Shown: piece by piece, positions 1 through 9,690 of the stretch | Position numbering within the stretch: position 1 is the first letter of the stretch | Layout of the letters: the number at the start of each line of letters is the position of its first letter | The notes under the pieces: generated by a model | The model's database searches: none | The model's input: only the letters and a program-made list of their open reading frames with translations | Told to the model about the DNA's origin: nothing | NCBI GenBank assembly: GCA_964494475.1 | Contig: CAZBRS010000015.1 | Span: forward strand, 31,605 to 95,604 | Reading direction: 5' to 3' | DNA length: 64,000 nt | Source: CAZBRS01 sp964494475 | GTDB lineage: Bacteria > Myxococcota_A > UBA9042 > CAZBRS01 | Position numbers and translations under genes: made by a program

Positions 1-180
1 CAGCGTGCTCGCGAGGCCCGCGCGGACGACGGTGCTGGCCACCACGCGCACGTCGTCGCCGCCCACGCGCCGGGCCACGTCGTCGAGCACGGCGTTCGGC
101 ACGCCCGCGTCGAGCAGGGCCCCCAGGATCATGTTGCCGGCGATGCCGGACGGGGCGTCGAGCCAGGCGACGCGGGTCAT
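1..180 (-). CDS. larC: LarC, nickel-pincer cofactor synthesis protein (N-terminal part only)
   Basis: Sixty N-terminal codons are present; the rest lies beyond the window edge. The frame starts at an ATG (180-178) and reads MTRVAWLDAPSGIAGNMILG, followed by ALLDAGVP. This matches the conserved LarC N-terminus (a D-x-x-S-G-I-x-G-(D/N)-M-x-L-G-A-L-D motif). LarC is known to insert nickel into the pyridinium bisthiocarboxylate mononucleotide cofactor in a CTP-dependent reaction, the last step of the pathway. The ATG overlaps the TGA of larB in ATGA, so it should be translationally coupled. Its place directly after larB and larE is the main support for the name. Confidence 0.85.
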   Translation of the reverse strand, partial: MTRVAWLDAPSGIAGNMILGALLDAGVPNAVLDDVARRVGGDDVRVVASTVVRAGLASTL

Positions 181-935
181 TGGGGGTCTCCGGACAAACG
201 ATTGATGCGGTGCGCGGCGCACGCGGCGCCGTAGCCGTTGTCGATGTTGAGGACCGACACGCCGGGCGCGCACGAGTTGAGCATGGCGAGGAGCGCGGTG
301 AAGCCCCCGAGGTGGGCGCCGTAGCCCACGCTGGTGGGCACGGCCAGGATCGGCCGATCGACCAGGCCGCCGAGCACGCTCGGCAGGGCCCCCTCCATGC
401 CGGCCACCACCACGATGGCGCGCGCCTCCCGCAAGCGCGGCAGGTGCGGTATCAGCCGGTGCAGGCCCGACACGCCCACGTCGGAGAGGCGCTCGACGTG
501 GTCACCGAAGAACTCGAGGGTCAGCGCGGCCTCCTCCTGCACGGGCAGGTCGGACGTGCCCGCGGCCACCACGGCGACCAGGCCCCGGGGCGCCGGGGGG
601 TGATCGTGCCGCCAGAGCAGTCGGCCGATCTCGGAGTAGTGGAACCCCGGCAGGCGCGCCAGCACCACCTCGGCCATGGCGGGCGTGACCCGGGTCGCGA
701 GGCCCGCGCCGTGGTGCAGCAACGAGCGTTCGAGGATGGCCGCCACCTGCTCCGGCGTCTTTCCCGCCGCGAAGATCGCCTCGATCATGCCCTGGCGCAG
801 TGGACGGTGCGTGTCGAGCTGGGCGAAGCCCAGATCGTCGAGGGGGAAGCCCCTCAACCGCTCGAGCGCCTCGGCCGCCGGCAGGGCCCCGGTCGCCACG
901 CGCGCCAGCAGGTCGCGGAGTCGTTCGTCGGTCAT
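177..935 (-). CDS. larB: LarB, pyridinium-3,5-biscarboxylate mononucleotide synthase
   Basis: A 252-residue protein of the LarB family (PurE/AIR-carboxylase-like fold). LarB is known to carboxylate and hydrolyse nicotinic acid adenine dinucleotide, the first step towards the nickel-pincer cofactor of lactate racemase-type enzymes. The C-terminal half carries the PurE-like signatures VVAAGTSDLPVQEEA and GMEGALPSVLGGLVDRPILA. I chose ATG 935 because AGGAG sits 5 bases upstream. A GTG at 941 overlaps that AGGAG and is less likely. The gene follows the larE stop by 2 bases and overlaps larC by 3 bases, so the three form one transcript. Length and motifs are normal for the family. Confidence 0.93.
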   Translation of the reverse strand: MTDERLRDLLARVATGALPAAEALERLRGFPLDDLGFAQLDTHRPLRQGMIEAIFAAGKTPEQVAAILERSLLHHGAGLATRVTPAMAEVVLARLPGFHYSEIGRLLWRHDHPPAPRGLVAVVAAGTSDLPVQEEAALTLEFFGDHVERLSDVGVSGLHRLIPHLPRLREARAIVVVAGMEGALPSVLGGLVDRPILAVPTSVGYGAHLGGFTALLAMLNSCAPGVSVLNIDNGYGAACAAHRINRLSGDPQ

Positions 936-937
936 GG

Positions 938-1735
938 TCACTCCTGGCGGATTCGGGCGTTCATGCTGCCCGTGCGGTAGCCCTCGAGGTCGAGCGCCAC
1001 GTGGGCGTAGCCGAGCGCGCGCAGGCGCGCGGCCACGCTCTCGCGCAGGCCGAAGGCGGCCGGCAGATCGGTGGGCGCCACCTCGACGCGCGCGGTGTCG
1101 CCGTGGTGGCGCACGCGCACGACGGGCAGGCCCAGCGCGCGAAGGGCCTCCTCGGCGGCGTCGACCTGGCGCAGGGCCGCTTCGGTGATGGGCGCGCCGT
1201 AGGGGAAGCGCGAGGCCAGGCAGGCCATGCTGGGCCGCTCGGCGCTCGGCAGCCCGAGCTCCCGCGACAGCTCGCGGATCTCGGCCTTGTGGAAGCCGAG
1301 CTCGAGCAGCGGCGACGAGACCTTCAGCTCGTGGACGGCGCGCAGCCCCGGGCGGTAGTCACCCACGTCGTCGGCGTTGCTGCCTTCGAGCACTACGGCG
1401 CCTTCCTGAGCCGCCAGTCGCTGCAGCAGGCCGAACAGGTGGCGCTTGCAGAGGTAGCAGCGATCGACGGGGTTGTCGGCCACGCCCGGGATGGCCAGCC
1501 AGGGCGCGCGCTCGATGCGGTGCCGGAGGCCGAGCGCCCGCGCGGTGCGGACCGCGAAGTCCATCTCGTCGCGGGCGTCGGACTCGGTGACGAGCGTGAC
1601 CGCCGTGGCCGCTTCGCCGAGGGCCCGGTGGGCCACGGCGGCCAGGAAGGTCGAGTCGACGCCCCCCGAATACGCGACGACCACGCGCGGCCAGCGCTTC
1701 AGGTGGGTCTCGAGTTCGACGACGCGCGGGTTCAG
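938..1735 (-). CDS. larE: LarE, sulfur transferase for the nickel-pincer cofactor (three-cysteine type)
   Basis: A protein of about 265 residues with the PP-loop ATPase motif SGGVDS (residues 23-28) of the LarE family. LarE is known to adenylate the cofactor precursor and convert its carboxylates to thiocarboxylates. Cysteines lie at 93 and 96 (CYLC) and 172 (SMACLASR). This is the three-cysteine pattern reported for LarE proteins that use a [4Fe-4S] cluster rather than sacrificing a single cysteine. No ATG, GTG or TTG lies near the expected N-terminus. A CTG at 1735-1733 has GGGAGG five bases upstream and gives the expected length, so I take CTG as the start (inference). The upstream polyferredoxin gene ends 68 bases away. 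Confidence 0.88.
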   Translation of the reverse strand: MNPRVVELETHLKRWPRVVVAYSGGVDSTFLAAVAHRALGEAATAVTLVTESDARDEMDFAVRTARALGLRHRIERAPWLAIPGVADNPVDRCYLCKRHLFGLLQRLAAQEGAVVLEGSNADDVGDYRPGLRAVHELKVSSPLLELGFHKAEIRELSRELGLPSAERPSMACLASRFPYGAPITEAALRQVDAAEEALRALGLPVVRVRHHGDTARVEVAPTDLPAAFGLRESVAARLRALGYAHVALDLEGYRTGSMNARIRQE

Positions 1736-1803
1736 GGGGGCCTCCCGGAGACAACGTCCGATTCGTGTAGCACGATTCGTCTGTCGAGGGAATCGGGCGC
1801 GTG

Positions 1804-2817
1804 TCAGATCCGCGCGAGTCCGAGGAAGGCCGCGTGCAGGCCCACCGCCAGCGCGAGGAAGAGAGCGCGCGCCGCCCGGCCGGACAATCCGGGGCAGGCA
1901 TAGGCGAGCGAGGCGTGGGGGCAGGCGCCCACGCAGTCGCCGCAGAGGGTGCACGACGGACCGACGCGGCGTTGGCGCACGTGGTCGGCCGAGAGCGCGT
2001 CGTAGCGGCACGCGCGGGTGCAGGCCAGGCAGTCGGTGCAGCCGGGTTCGAAGTGCACCTTCAACGGGTGGAGTCGCCCGGCCAGCGCCGCCAGCCACCC
2101 GATGGGGCAGAACGCCGTGCAGTGCACCATGCTCCCCTGTCGGCGCGAGGCGAGCAGCATGATCGCCACGCCCGCCAGCCCGAAGGCTGACCCGAGCCAC
2201 GCGGCCGCCGCGTCGGGGGTCCCGAGCGCGTGGAGGGCCGCGGCGACGCCGAGCGTGAGCGCCAGCATGGCCGGCCGACCGTACTTGGCCCACGTCGGCA
2301 GCGGCTTCGGGACTCGGCGTGCCCGCGACGCGGTGTCGTCCCACGCGCCCAGGTAGCACAGGTGGCTGCACCACGCCGGGCCGACCAGCACGAGCGTGAC
2401 CGCGAACAACAGCAGCATGAAGAGGCCCCCGCCCCGGTACACCGGGCCGGCCGTGATGAGCGCGGGCACGGGCAGGTGGAGCGCGCCCGTCATCAGGCAA
2501 CGCTCGACGCCGACGAGGCCGAGCAGCAACTGACCGAAGAACGCCACGGAGAAGAGCCGCCAGATGCGCGGCCTCCAGCGCTTCGCGCCCACGGGGTCGG
2601 CCATACGCTCTGCCACGAAGATGGCGTAGCCGGTCAAGAGCGCGATCTCGACCCAGCCCCAACCGGGCAGGAAGCGCTCGAGCAGCAGCATGGGGCGGGA
2701 GACCACCAGGTGCACGATGGTGAGCACGACGCCGGTCACGGCGCCGGCCGCCAGCGGCAGCCCGAGGCCCGGCGAGCGGCGCGCGCGGGCGGAGGGCGGG
2801 CACGTCGATGCGGTCAC
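1804..2817 (-). CDS. Membrane polyferredoxin (NapH/MauN-like 4Fe-4S protein)
   Basis: A 337-residue membrane protein. Hydrophobic segments lie near residues 18-37, 45-62, 80-105, 120-150 and 165-215, with one more at the C-terminus (about 315-335). Between them sit the motif CxxxCYLG (WCSHLCYLG) and two ferredoxin-type clusters, CTDCLACTRAC and CTLCGDCVGACP, each able to hold a [4Fe-4S] centre. HCTAFCPIGW is the NapH/CcoG-like cysteine motif. The family moves electrons between membrane quinols and soluble partners. GTG 2817 is the likely start, 14 bases after the stop of the preceding iron-sulfur protein gene. The context links it to the lar genes, perhaps as electron supply, but no direct role in the nickel cofactor pathway is established. 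Confidence 0.75.
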   Translation of the reverse strand: MTASTCPPSARARRSPGLGLPLAAGAVTGVVLTIVHLVVSRPMLLLERFLPGWGWVEIALLTGYAIFVAERMADPVGAKRWRPRIWRLFSVAFFGQLLLGLVGVERCLMTGALHLPVPALITAGPVYRGGGLFMLLLFAVTLVLVGPAWCSHLCYLGAWDDTASRARRVPKPLPTWAKYGRPAMLALTLGVAAALHALGTPDAAAAWLGSAFGLAGVAIMLLASRRQGSMVHCTAFCPIGWLAALAGRLHPLKVHFEPGCTDCLACTRACRYDALSADHVRQRRVGPSCTLCGDCVGACPHASLAYACPGLSGRAARALFLALAVGLHAAFLGLARI

Positions 2818-2831
2818 GCGATCCGCCCCGA

Positions 2832-3623
2832 TCAGGCCTGATATCGGTCGAGAACGTCGCCGCGGATGCCCACGCGCAGGACCTCGAGGGGCAGGCGCTT
2901 GCCCGCCGACTCCATGGCCTGTCGGGCCTGCGACAGCAGCCCCGAGCAGCACGGCACCTCCATGATGGCCACCGTGACCGAGCGGAGGGGGTTTTCGAAG
3001 ATGCGCGTCAATTTCTCAATCGTCGGGCGGGGGTCGTCCAGCTTGGGGCACGACAACGCGATGGTGTGCCCGCGGATCAGGCCCCGCTGCACGTCGGGGT
3101 AGGCCGCCGCGATGCAGTCGGCGATCAGCACCAGATCACGGTTCTCGTACAACGGCCCATCGAAGGGGACCAGCCGCAGCTGGATCGGCCACTGCGTCAA
3201 CTCGCTCCGCGGCGCCTCGCCTCCCGCCGGAGAAGGAGGCGCGGAGTCCCGGGGCGCCGACGGCATCCCCCCCGGCGTCGGCGACGCAGGGAAGATCTGC
3301 GGCCGGCTCCCGGGGCAGCCCCCGAAGCCGTGCCCGTGCGCGGGCAGCGCCGGCGGGGCGGGCGGGAGCGCCGAGCCCTCGAGCTTCGCCAGGTGCGCGC
3401 TCACGGCGGCCTCGTCGTAGGCGTCGGTGTCGCGCTCGACGATCGTGAGCGCGCCGGTGGGGCAGGCCCCCAGGCAGGCGCCCATCCCGTCGCAGAACGA
3501 GTCGCGCACCACGCGTGCCTTGCCGTTCACGATCTCGAGCGCCCCTTCGGCGCAGTCGATCACGCACTCGCCGCACCCGTTGCACAACGCCTCGTCGATA
3601 CGGATAATCTTGCGGACGGCCAC
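2832..3623 (-). CDS. Ferredoxin-domain iron-sulfur protein with cysteine-rich C-terminal half
   Basis: A 263-residue soluble protein. The N-terminal 65 residues form a two-cluster ferredoxin: CNGCGECVIDCAEGAL, then a second cluster CDGMGACLGACPTGAL in which one cysteine is replaced by Met-Gly spacing (C-x4-C-x3-C). A low-complexity Pro/Ala/Gly linker (about 95-155) follows. The C-terminal domain has SCPKLDD and PCCSGLL, so cysteines are again in likely metal-binding places. This architecture is common in anaerobe-type electron carriers annotated only as ferredoxin. Start: GTG 3623, preceded by GGGAGG six bases upstream; longer in-frame starts add a non-conserved tail. It is the first gene of the lar operon and faces the SCP2 gene across a 153-base divergent region. 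Confidence 0.7.
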   Translation of the reverse strand: MAVRKIIRIDEALCNGCGECVIDCAEGALEIVNGKARVVRDSFCDGMGACLGACPTGALTIVERDTDAYDEAAVSAHLAKLEGSALPPAPPALPAHGHGFGGCPGSRPQIFPASPTPGGMPSAPRDSAPPSPAGGEAPRSELTQWPIQLRLVPFDGPLYENRDLVLIADCIAAAYPDVQRGLIRGHTIALSCPKLDDPRPTIEKLTRIFENPLRSVTVAIMEVPCCSGLLSQARQAMESAGKRLPLEVLRVGIRGDVLDRYQA

Positions 3624-3684
3624 GGTCCACCTCCCGGTTGCTTGCGCCGGCGTGCCCAGCGTACCATCATTTAAATACGCCAAT

Positions 3685-3701
3685 GCTTGAATAAGTCAAG
3701 C
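3685..3701. promoter_or_regulatory. Perfect 6-5-6 inverted repeat between divergent genes
   Basis: GCTTGA-ATAAG-TCAAGC lies in the AT-rich divergent region between the ferredoxin gene (minus) and the SCP2 gene (plus). It looks like a dimeric-regulator operator. It resembles the TTGA/TCAA half-sites of CRP/FNR proteins, but the spacer is 5 rather than 6 bases, so an FNR box is not claimed. A TTGACT -35-like hexamer for the minus strand overlaps it, and a TTGACA for the plus strand lies just beyond it (3705-3710). Confidence 0.4.
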
Positions 3702-3776
3702 GTCTTGACATGGCCCCTCGCGTCATGCTTCCATTGACGCGGTGCGTGAACCAAACAGCCGGAGGGAGCAGCAGCC

Positions 3777-4088
3777 ATGACGACGACGCGCGAGTACTTC
3801 GAGAACAAGGTGCCCGAGCTCATCGCGAACAACCCCGCCAAGGTCAAGGCCATCAACGGCGTGTTCCAGTTCAACATCACCGGCGCCGGCGAGTGGTTCG
3901 TCGACTGCAAGACGCCGGCCGTGGGCGCGGGCAAGGCCGAGAAGGCCGACTGCACCCTCGAGATCACGTCCGACGATTTCGAGGCGATCCTCGCCAAGAA
4001 GTTGAACCCGATGATGGCCTTCTCGACCAAGAAGCTGAAGGTCACGGGCAACCTGCCGCTGTCGCTCAAGCTGCAGACGATCCTCTAG
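3777..4088 (+). CDS. SCP2 sterol-binding-domain protein
   Basis: A 103-residue single-domain protein of the SCP2 (sterol carrier protein 2) family, a small hydrophobic-pocket fold that binds lipids or acyl-CoAs. Recognisable features are the strand GVFQFNITGAGEWFVDC, the CTLEITSDDF segment, and the C-terminal pattern AFSTKKLKVTGNLPLSLKL, which closely matches the family consensus (K-x-x-G-D-x-x-x-x-x-K-L). The ATG at 3777 has GGGAG eight bases upstream. It is monocistronic and divergent from the lar operon. The actual ligand is unknown. Bacterial single-domain SCP2 proteins often occur in lipid or acyl-CoA metabolism. Confidence 0.88.
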   Translation: MTTTREYFENKVPELIANNPAKVKAINGVFQFNITGAGEWFVDCKTPAVGAGKAEKADCTLEITSDDFEAILAKKLNPMMAFSTKKLKVTGNLPLSLKLQTIL

Positions 4089-4118
4089 CCCCGATCGCAC
4101 GGGGACGTTCCTTCCCCG
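4089..4118 (+). terminator. Possible weak terminator after the SCP2 gene
   Basis: Four bases after the stop codon, CCCCG and CGGGG pair around a 6-base loop, followed by a short pyrimidine-rich stretch (TTCCTTCCCC). The stem is short and there is no true T-run, so this is tentative. Confidence 0.25.
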
Positions 4119-4173
4119 CACCTGCAACCGGCGGATCTCCTTTCCCTACGCGGCCTCTACCGCCGACGGCGCC

Positions 4174-4202
4174 TTGACACGCCCGGGCGCGTGTGGTTGA
4201 AT
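4174..4202 (+). promoter_or_regulatory. Sigma70-type promoter for the lipoprotein gene
   Basis: A perfect TTGACA at 4174-4179 and TTGAAT at 4197-4202 with a 17-base spacer. This predicts transcription from about 4209, roughly 23 bases before the ATG at 4232. Confidence 0.65.
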
Positions 4203-4231
4203 CTCGCGGAATCCTGTGTAGGGAAGCGCCC

Positions 4232-4999
4232 ATGACTCTTCGAACCTCTGCCTTCGCGCTCCCGGCGGTCCTCCTGCTCACGCTCGTCGTGGCCTGCCAG
4301 GAAGACCGCATGTTCCTCGACTGCACGTTCTCGCCCACGCTGAAGACCGAGTGCAGTCTGGCGACCGAGCTCACGTGCACGAACTATTCGTGCGCGGTCG
4401 CCGAGCACCCCGACTGCGTCGACCTGCTCTGCCTCTCGTTCGAGGGCGCCCAGCCGCGCTGCACGCGCGAGTGCGTCACCGACGACGACTGCCCCGACGG
4501 CTCCCGGTGCACCGTCTACGCGCTCGACGAGAACACCGACAAGCTGGCGTGCGTCAAGGTCGAAGACCAGGAGAAGCTGCTGTTCGTCAGCTGCGCGGGC
4601 GCCGCGGGCGCGTGCGACGCCGCCGGCGCCGACCTCTGCCTGCCCGTGCCGTCGCTCGGCGACATCTGCTCCGAGGAGTGCACGAACCCCTGCGTCGAAG
4701 GCGACACCTGCAACGAGTTCAACGACGCCTTCTTCTGCCTCACGTCGTGCAAGGGCGGCGCGGCCTTCTGCACCGCCGACGAGCACTGTGTGCCCTACAA
4801 CGACAAGGCCTGGTGCCTGCCCAAGTGCGACGCCGGCACCGAGGGCTGCGTCACGGTCGAGGGGCGCTCCTTCCTGTCGCCGGGCGCCGACGTGGCGTGC
4901 AATCCGCACCAGGGCTGCCCCGGCCGTGCGTTCTGCCTGCCCTGGAAGGATCAGGGCTACTTCTGCCTGCCCTGCGAGTACTCCATAGGCCAGTTCTAG
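4232..4999 (+). CDS. Cysteine-rich secreted lipoprotein
   Basis: A 255-residue protein whose N-terminus is a clear lipoprotein signal: a hydrophobic run followed by the lipobox L-V-V-A-C with the acylated cysteine at residue 22. The mature part is acidic and full of cysteine pairs (for example CTRECVTDDDCPDGSRC and CSEECTNPC), implying many disulfides and a location outside the cytoplasm. No catalytic domain is recognised. ATG 4232 is chosen because it begins the signal peptide and follows the promoter at 4174-4202. The gene ends 37 bases before uvrB in the same direction, so read-through into uvrB is possible. It shares style with the lipoproteins at 29-38 kb. Confidence 0.75.
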   Translation: MTLRTSAFALPAVLLLTLVVACQEDRMFLDCTFSPTLKTECSLATELTCTNYSCAVAEHPDCVDLLCLSFEGAQPRCTRECVTDDDCPDGSRCTVYALDENTDKLACVKVEDQEKLLFVSCAGAAGACDAAGADLCLPVPSLGDICSEECTNPCVEGDTCNEFNDAFFCLTSCKGGAAFCTADEHCVPYNDKAWCLPKCDAGTEGCVTVEGRSFLSPGADVACNPHQGCPGRAFCLPWKDQGYFCLPCEYSIGQF

Positions 5000-5036
5000 C
5001 TCGTCCCCCGATTTCCGCCTCTTCCGGGTCCTCTCG

Positions 5037-7022
<1,986 letters not shown>

Positions 7023-7026
7023 TCGG

Positions 7027-8160
7027 TCAGGTCTGGTCGAGCCGCGTGCGCACCTCGGGCGGCAGCTTGAACCAGCGAGACGGGTCGAGGCGCACCAGCC
7101 GCTTCAGCACGTCGAGGCCCTCGTCCCAGCTCCCCAGGTCGACGCAGAGCAGGAGCCCCAGGTTCGAGAGCACGGGCTGCGCGTTGGGGTCGCGGTCGAG
7201 GGCGGCCCGGTAGGCGGCCACGGCGTCGTCCATGCGGCCCAGGCGCTTGAGCACGCCGCCGCGGTTGGCGTGGGCCTCCGAGAGATCGGGCTCGATCGCG
7301 AGCGCGCGATCGATCTCGGACAGCGCCGCGTCGAGGTCGCCGGCCAGCATGCGCCCCGTGCCCACGTTCAACCGCCCGCGCGGCTCCTCGCCCAACGCGA
7401 TCAGCGCGCGCCCCAGGCCCTCCCAGGCCGCCGCGCAGTCTTTGTCGAGCCCGCGGGCCTCGTCGAAGGCGGCGCGCGCCTCCAGGGGCTTGCCCAGCCG
7501 CAGCAGCAGGTCGCCCCGCAGCAGCCGGGGCTCGGGGTCGCCCGTGCGCGCCGAGCAGGCGGTCTCGACCTGCGCCAGCGACCCCGCCAGGTCGCCGTCC
7601 TCGTCGAGGGCGCGGGCGTAGGCCAGTCGGCACTCGTGGTAGGCGTTGCGGAGGGCCAGCGTCTCGCGCAGCACGGCCAGCCCCTCGGCCTTCCGACCCG
7701 CGGCGCGCAGTGCCTTGCCGCGCTCGAACTGGATCTCGGGGTCGTTCGGCTGGCAGCGCGCCGCCTCGTCGAGGCAGCCGAGGGCCTGCTCGAAGCGCTC
7801 TAGCTTGACCATCACGCGCGCGCTGTTCAGCCAGGCCCGGGCGTTGGCGCCGTCGACCGCGAGCACGCGCTTGAAGCAGGGCAGCGCCTCACGGGGCTCA
7901 CCCCGCTCGAGCAGCACGCGCCCCAGGTTGTTCCAGGCGGCCAGGAAGCCCTCGTCGGAGGCCAGCGCCTTGCGGAAGCACGCCTCGGCGTCGGGGAGCG
8001 CGCCCCGCTTGAAGTGCGCCACGCCCACCTCGGTCCACACCCGCGCGGGCTGGCCCGCCAGCGAGGCCGCCTCGTTGAAGGCCGCCTCGGCCTCGGCCGC
8101 GTGCTTCGAGTCGAAGAAGGCCCAGGCCTTCTGCAGCAGGCGCTCGACGCGATCGTCCAT
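7027..8160 (-). CDS. Tetratricopeptide-repeat protein
   Basis: A 377-residue soluble protein built almost entirely of TPR units, about nine or ten of them, each with the W/L-G-Y/A/F-P spacing (for example AWNNLGRVLLERGEPREALPCF and AHANRGGVLKRLGRMDDAVAAY). There is no signal peptide or enzymatic domain, so it is probably a scaffold for protein contacts. ATG 8160 is preceded by GGGGAG. The reading frame stays open far upstream, but this only reflects GC-rich antisense sequence over the ribosomal operon. Partners cannot be inferred; it is transcribed away from the MEMO gene and into uvrB. Confidence 0.85.
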   Translation of the reverse strand: MDDRVERLLQKAWAFFDSKHAAEAEAAFNEAASLAGQPARVWTEVGVAHFKRGALPDAEACFRKALASDEGFLAAWNNLGRVLLERGEPREALPCFKRVLAVDGANARAWLNSARVMVKLERFEQALGCLDEAARCQPNDPEIQFERGKALRAAGRKAEGLAVLRETLALRNAYHECRLAYARALDEDGDLAGSLAQVETACSARTGDPEPRLLRGDLLLRLGKPLEARAAFDEARGLDKDCAAAWEGLGRALIALGEEPRGRLNVGTGRMLAGDLDAALSEIDRALAIEPDLSEAHANRGGVLKRLGRMDDAVAAYRAALDRDPNAQPVLSNLGLLLCVDLGSWDEGLDVLKRLVRLDPSRWFKLPPEVRTRLDQT

Positions 8161-8232
8161 GCCCGGTCGCTCCCCTTGTCGATGGGACAGGTGTATCATT
8201 GAAGAGCACGCGAGAAAAGAGGAGGGACTCCT

Positions 8233-9102
8233 TTGCAGAACACCGACGTCCGGTCCGCGCCCCTCCGCCCGCCCGTCGCGGCGGCGTTCTACCGCGGCGA
8301 CGTGGTCGCCCAGGCCAACGCCTTCGTGCGCGGGTTCACGCCCCCGGCCGAGCCCGCGCGCGTGGTCGCGGCCGCCGTGCCGCACGCGGGCTGGGTCTAC
8401 TCGGGGCGCGTGGCCGCGCGCGTGTTCGAGACCATCGCCCGCAAGAACGCGCCCCAGACCCTGGTGCTGCTCGGTGCGGTGCACCACGGAGGCGTGCGCC
8501 GGCCCACCCTCTGCCCAACGGGAGCCTGGGCCACGCCCGCCGGCCCCGTGGCCGTCGATGAGCCCCGCGCGGCCCGCCTGGCCGACGCGCTGGCCGACGT
8601 GCTCGTCTCGGACGCCCGCGCCCACGCCGACGAGCACTCGCTCGAGGTGCAGGTGCCGTTGATCCGCGTGCTCCTGCCCGGCGTCGCCATCGTGCCCATC
8701 CTCGTGCCCCCGTCGCAGGACGCGCCCGCGTTCGGGGCAAGGCTGGCGGCCGCCCTCGGCGCCCACGAGCCCGTGGTGGTCGTCGCCAGCACCGACCTCA
8801 CCCACTACGGCGCCCCCTACGGCTTCGCGCCGGCGGGCGAGGGGCCCGCGGGCCAGCGCTGGATGGAGGAGAACGACCAGCGCCTGCTCGACCTCTGCCG
8901 CGCCGTCGACGCCGACGCCCTCGTCCCCGAGGCCCGCGAGCGGTACAACGCCTGCGGCGCCGGAGCCCTGGCCGCGGCGGCCGCTTTCGCGCGAGCCCGC
9001 GGGTGCGTCGTCGGGCACGTGCTGGAGTACACGACCAGCTTCCGCGAGAGGCCCGAGCCCGTGTTTCAGATGGGGGTGGGGTATGCTGGGGTGGTGTGGT
9101 GA
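8233..9102 (+). CDS. MEMO-family protein (AmmeMemoRadiSam system protein B)
   Basis: A 289-residue protein of the MEMO/extradiol-dioxygenase-like family. Characteristic parts: RPPVAAAFYRGD at the start, AAAVPHAGWVYSGRVAARVF, EHSLEVQVPLIRVLLPGVAIVPI, a catalytic-site-like STDLTHYG, and CGAGALAAAAAF near the end. In the AmmeMemoRadiSam set it is paired with an AMMECR1 protein and a radical SAM enzyme; neither is adjacent here. The start is TTG 8233 with GGAGGG about seven bases upstream. An ATG upstream is in another frame. The biochemical role of bacterial members is still unclear. It precedes, but is separated by a promoter from, the rpsP operon. Confidence 0.85.
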   Translation: MQNTDVRSAPLRPPVAAAFYRGDVVAQANAFVRGFTPPAEPARVVAAAVPHAGWVYSGRVAARVFETIARKNAPQTLVLLGAVHHGGVRRPTLCPTGAWATPAGPVAVDEPRAARLADALADVLVSDARAHADEHSLEVQVPLIRVLLPGVAIVPILVPPSQDAPAFGARLAAALGAHEPVVVVASTDLTHYGAPYGFAPAGEGPAGQRWMEENDQRLLDLCRAVDADALVPEARERYNACGAGALAAAAAFARARGCVVGHVLEYTTSFRERPEPVFQMGVGYAGVVW

Positions 9103-9118
9103 CCGCCCAGGATTTGGC

Positions 9119-9147
9119 TTGACAACGCGTCCCGATCTCCCCATAGT
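9119..9147 (+). promoter_or_regulatory. Sigma70-type promoter of the rpsP operon
   Basis: TTGACA (9119-9124), 17-base spacer, CATAGT (9142-9147, four of six consensus bases). Placed 38 bases before rpsP, it would give a leader of about 30 bases. Confidence 0.65.
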
Positions 9148-9185
9148 CTCGCCTCCTGGACCGTACTCGCAGGTGAGGCGTACCC

Positions 9186-9434
9186 ATGGTTTCCATTCGC
9201 TTGGCCCGGTTTGGTGGCAAGAAGAAGCCCTTCTACCGCATCGTCGCGATCGAGCGGTCGCGGCAGCGCGATGGGGCGTGCATCGAGAACCTGGGCACCT
9301 ACGATCCCAAGGTCGCGCCGCCGACCATCCAGTTGGCGAACGAGCGCTACGACTACTGGCTGAGCGTGGGCGCCAAGCCCTCCGACACGGTGGCCAGCCT
9401 GGTTCGACGCTCGCGCGTGGCGCCGAAGGCGTAG
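9186..9434 (+). CDS. rpsP: Ribosomal protein S16
   Basis: 82 residues, the standard size for bS16, a 30S assembly protein that binds 16S rRNA. The N-terminus MVSIRLARFGGKKKPFYRIV and the segment ENLGTYDPK are family signatures. It opens the conserved cluster rpsP-khpA-rimM-trmD-rplS, and the promoter at 9119-9147 lies directly upstream. The C-terminus is short but normal. Confidence 0.97.
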   Translation: MVSIRLARFGGKKKPFYRIVAIERSRQRDGACIENLGTYDPKVAPPTIQLANERYDYWLSVGAKPSDTVASLVRRSRVAPKA

Positions 9435-9459
9435 AGCCCCCGCAAGCGCGAGGTGCGAG

Positions 9460-9690
9460 ATGAAGGACCTCATCGAGTTCGTCGCCAAGGCCCTGGTCGA
9501 CAACCCCGACGCGGTCGTCGTCGAAGAGATCGAGGGTGAGCACACCTCGGTGATCGAACTGAAGGTCGCCACCGAAGATCTGGGCAAGGTCATCGGCAAG
9601 CAGGGCCGCACCGCCAAGGCCATGCGCACGATCCTCTCGGCCGCCAGCGCCAAGGTCAAGAAGCGCGCGGTGCTCGAGATCATCGAGTAG
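9460..9690 (+). CDS. khpA: KhpA, KH-domain RNA-binding protein
   Basis: A 76-residue single KH domain of the KhpA (YlqC) family. The RNA-binding loop is seen as GKVIGKQGRTAKAMR (residues about 45-60), which carries the G-x-x-G motif between helices. KhpA acts with KhpB/Jag as a global RNA chaperone in several bacteria. Its position between rpsP and rimM is typical for this family. Its stop codon is immediately followed by the rimM ATG (TAGATG), so the two are probably coupled. Confidence 0.95.
   Translation: MKDLIEFVAKALVDNPDAVVVEEIEGEHTSVIELKVATEDLGKVIGKQGRTAKAMRTILSAASAKVKKRAVLEIIE

Noticed and set aside
3685..3701. FNR box
   Set aside because: The half-sites TTGA and TCAA are separated by five bases, not six, and flanking bases do not match. 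It is kept as a generic inverted repeat.
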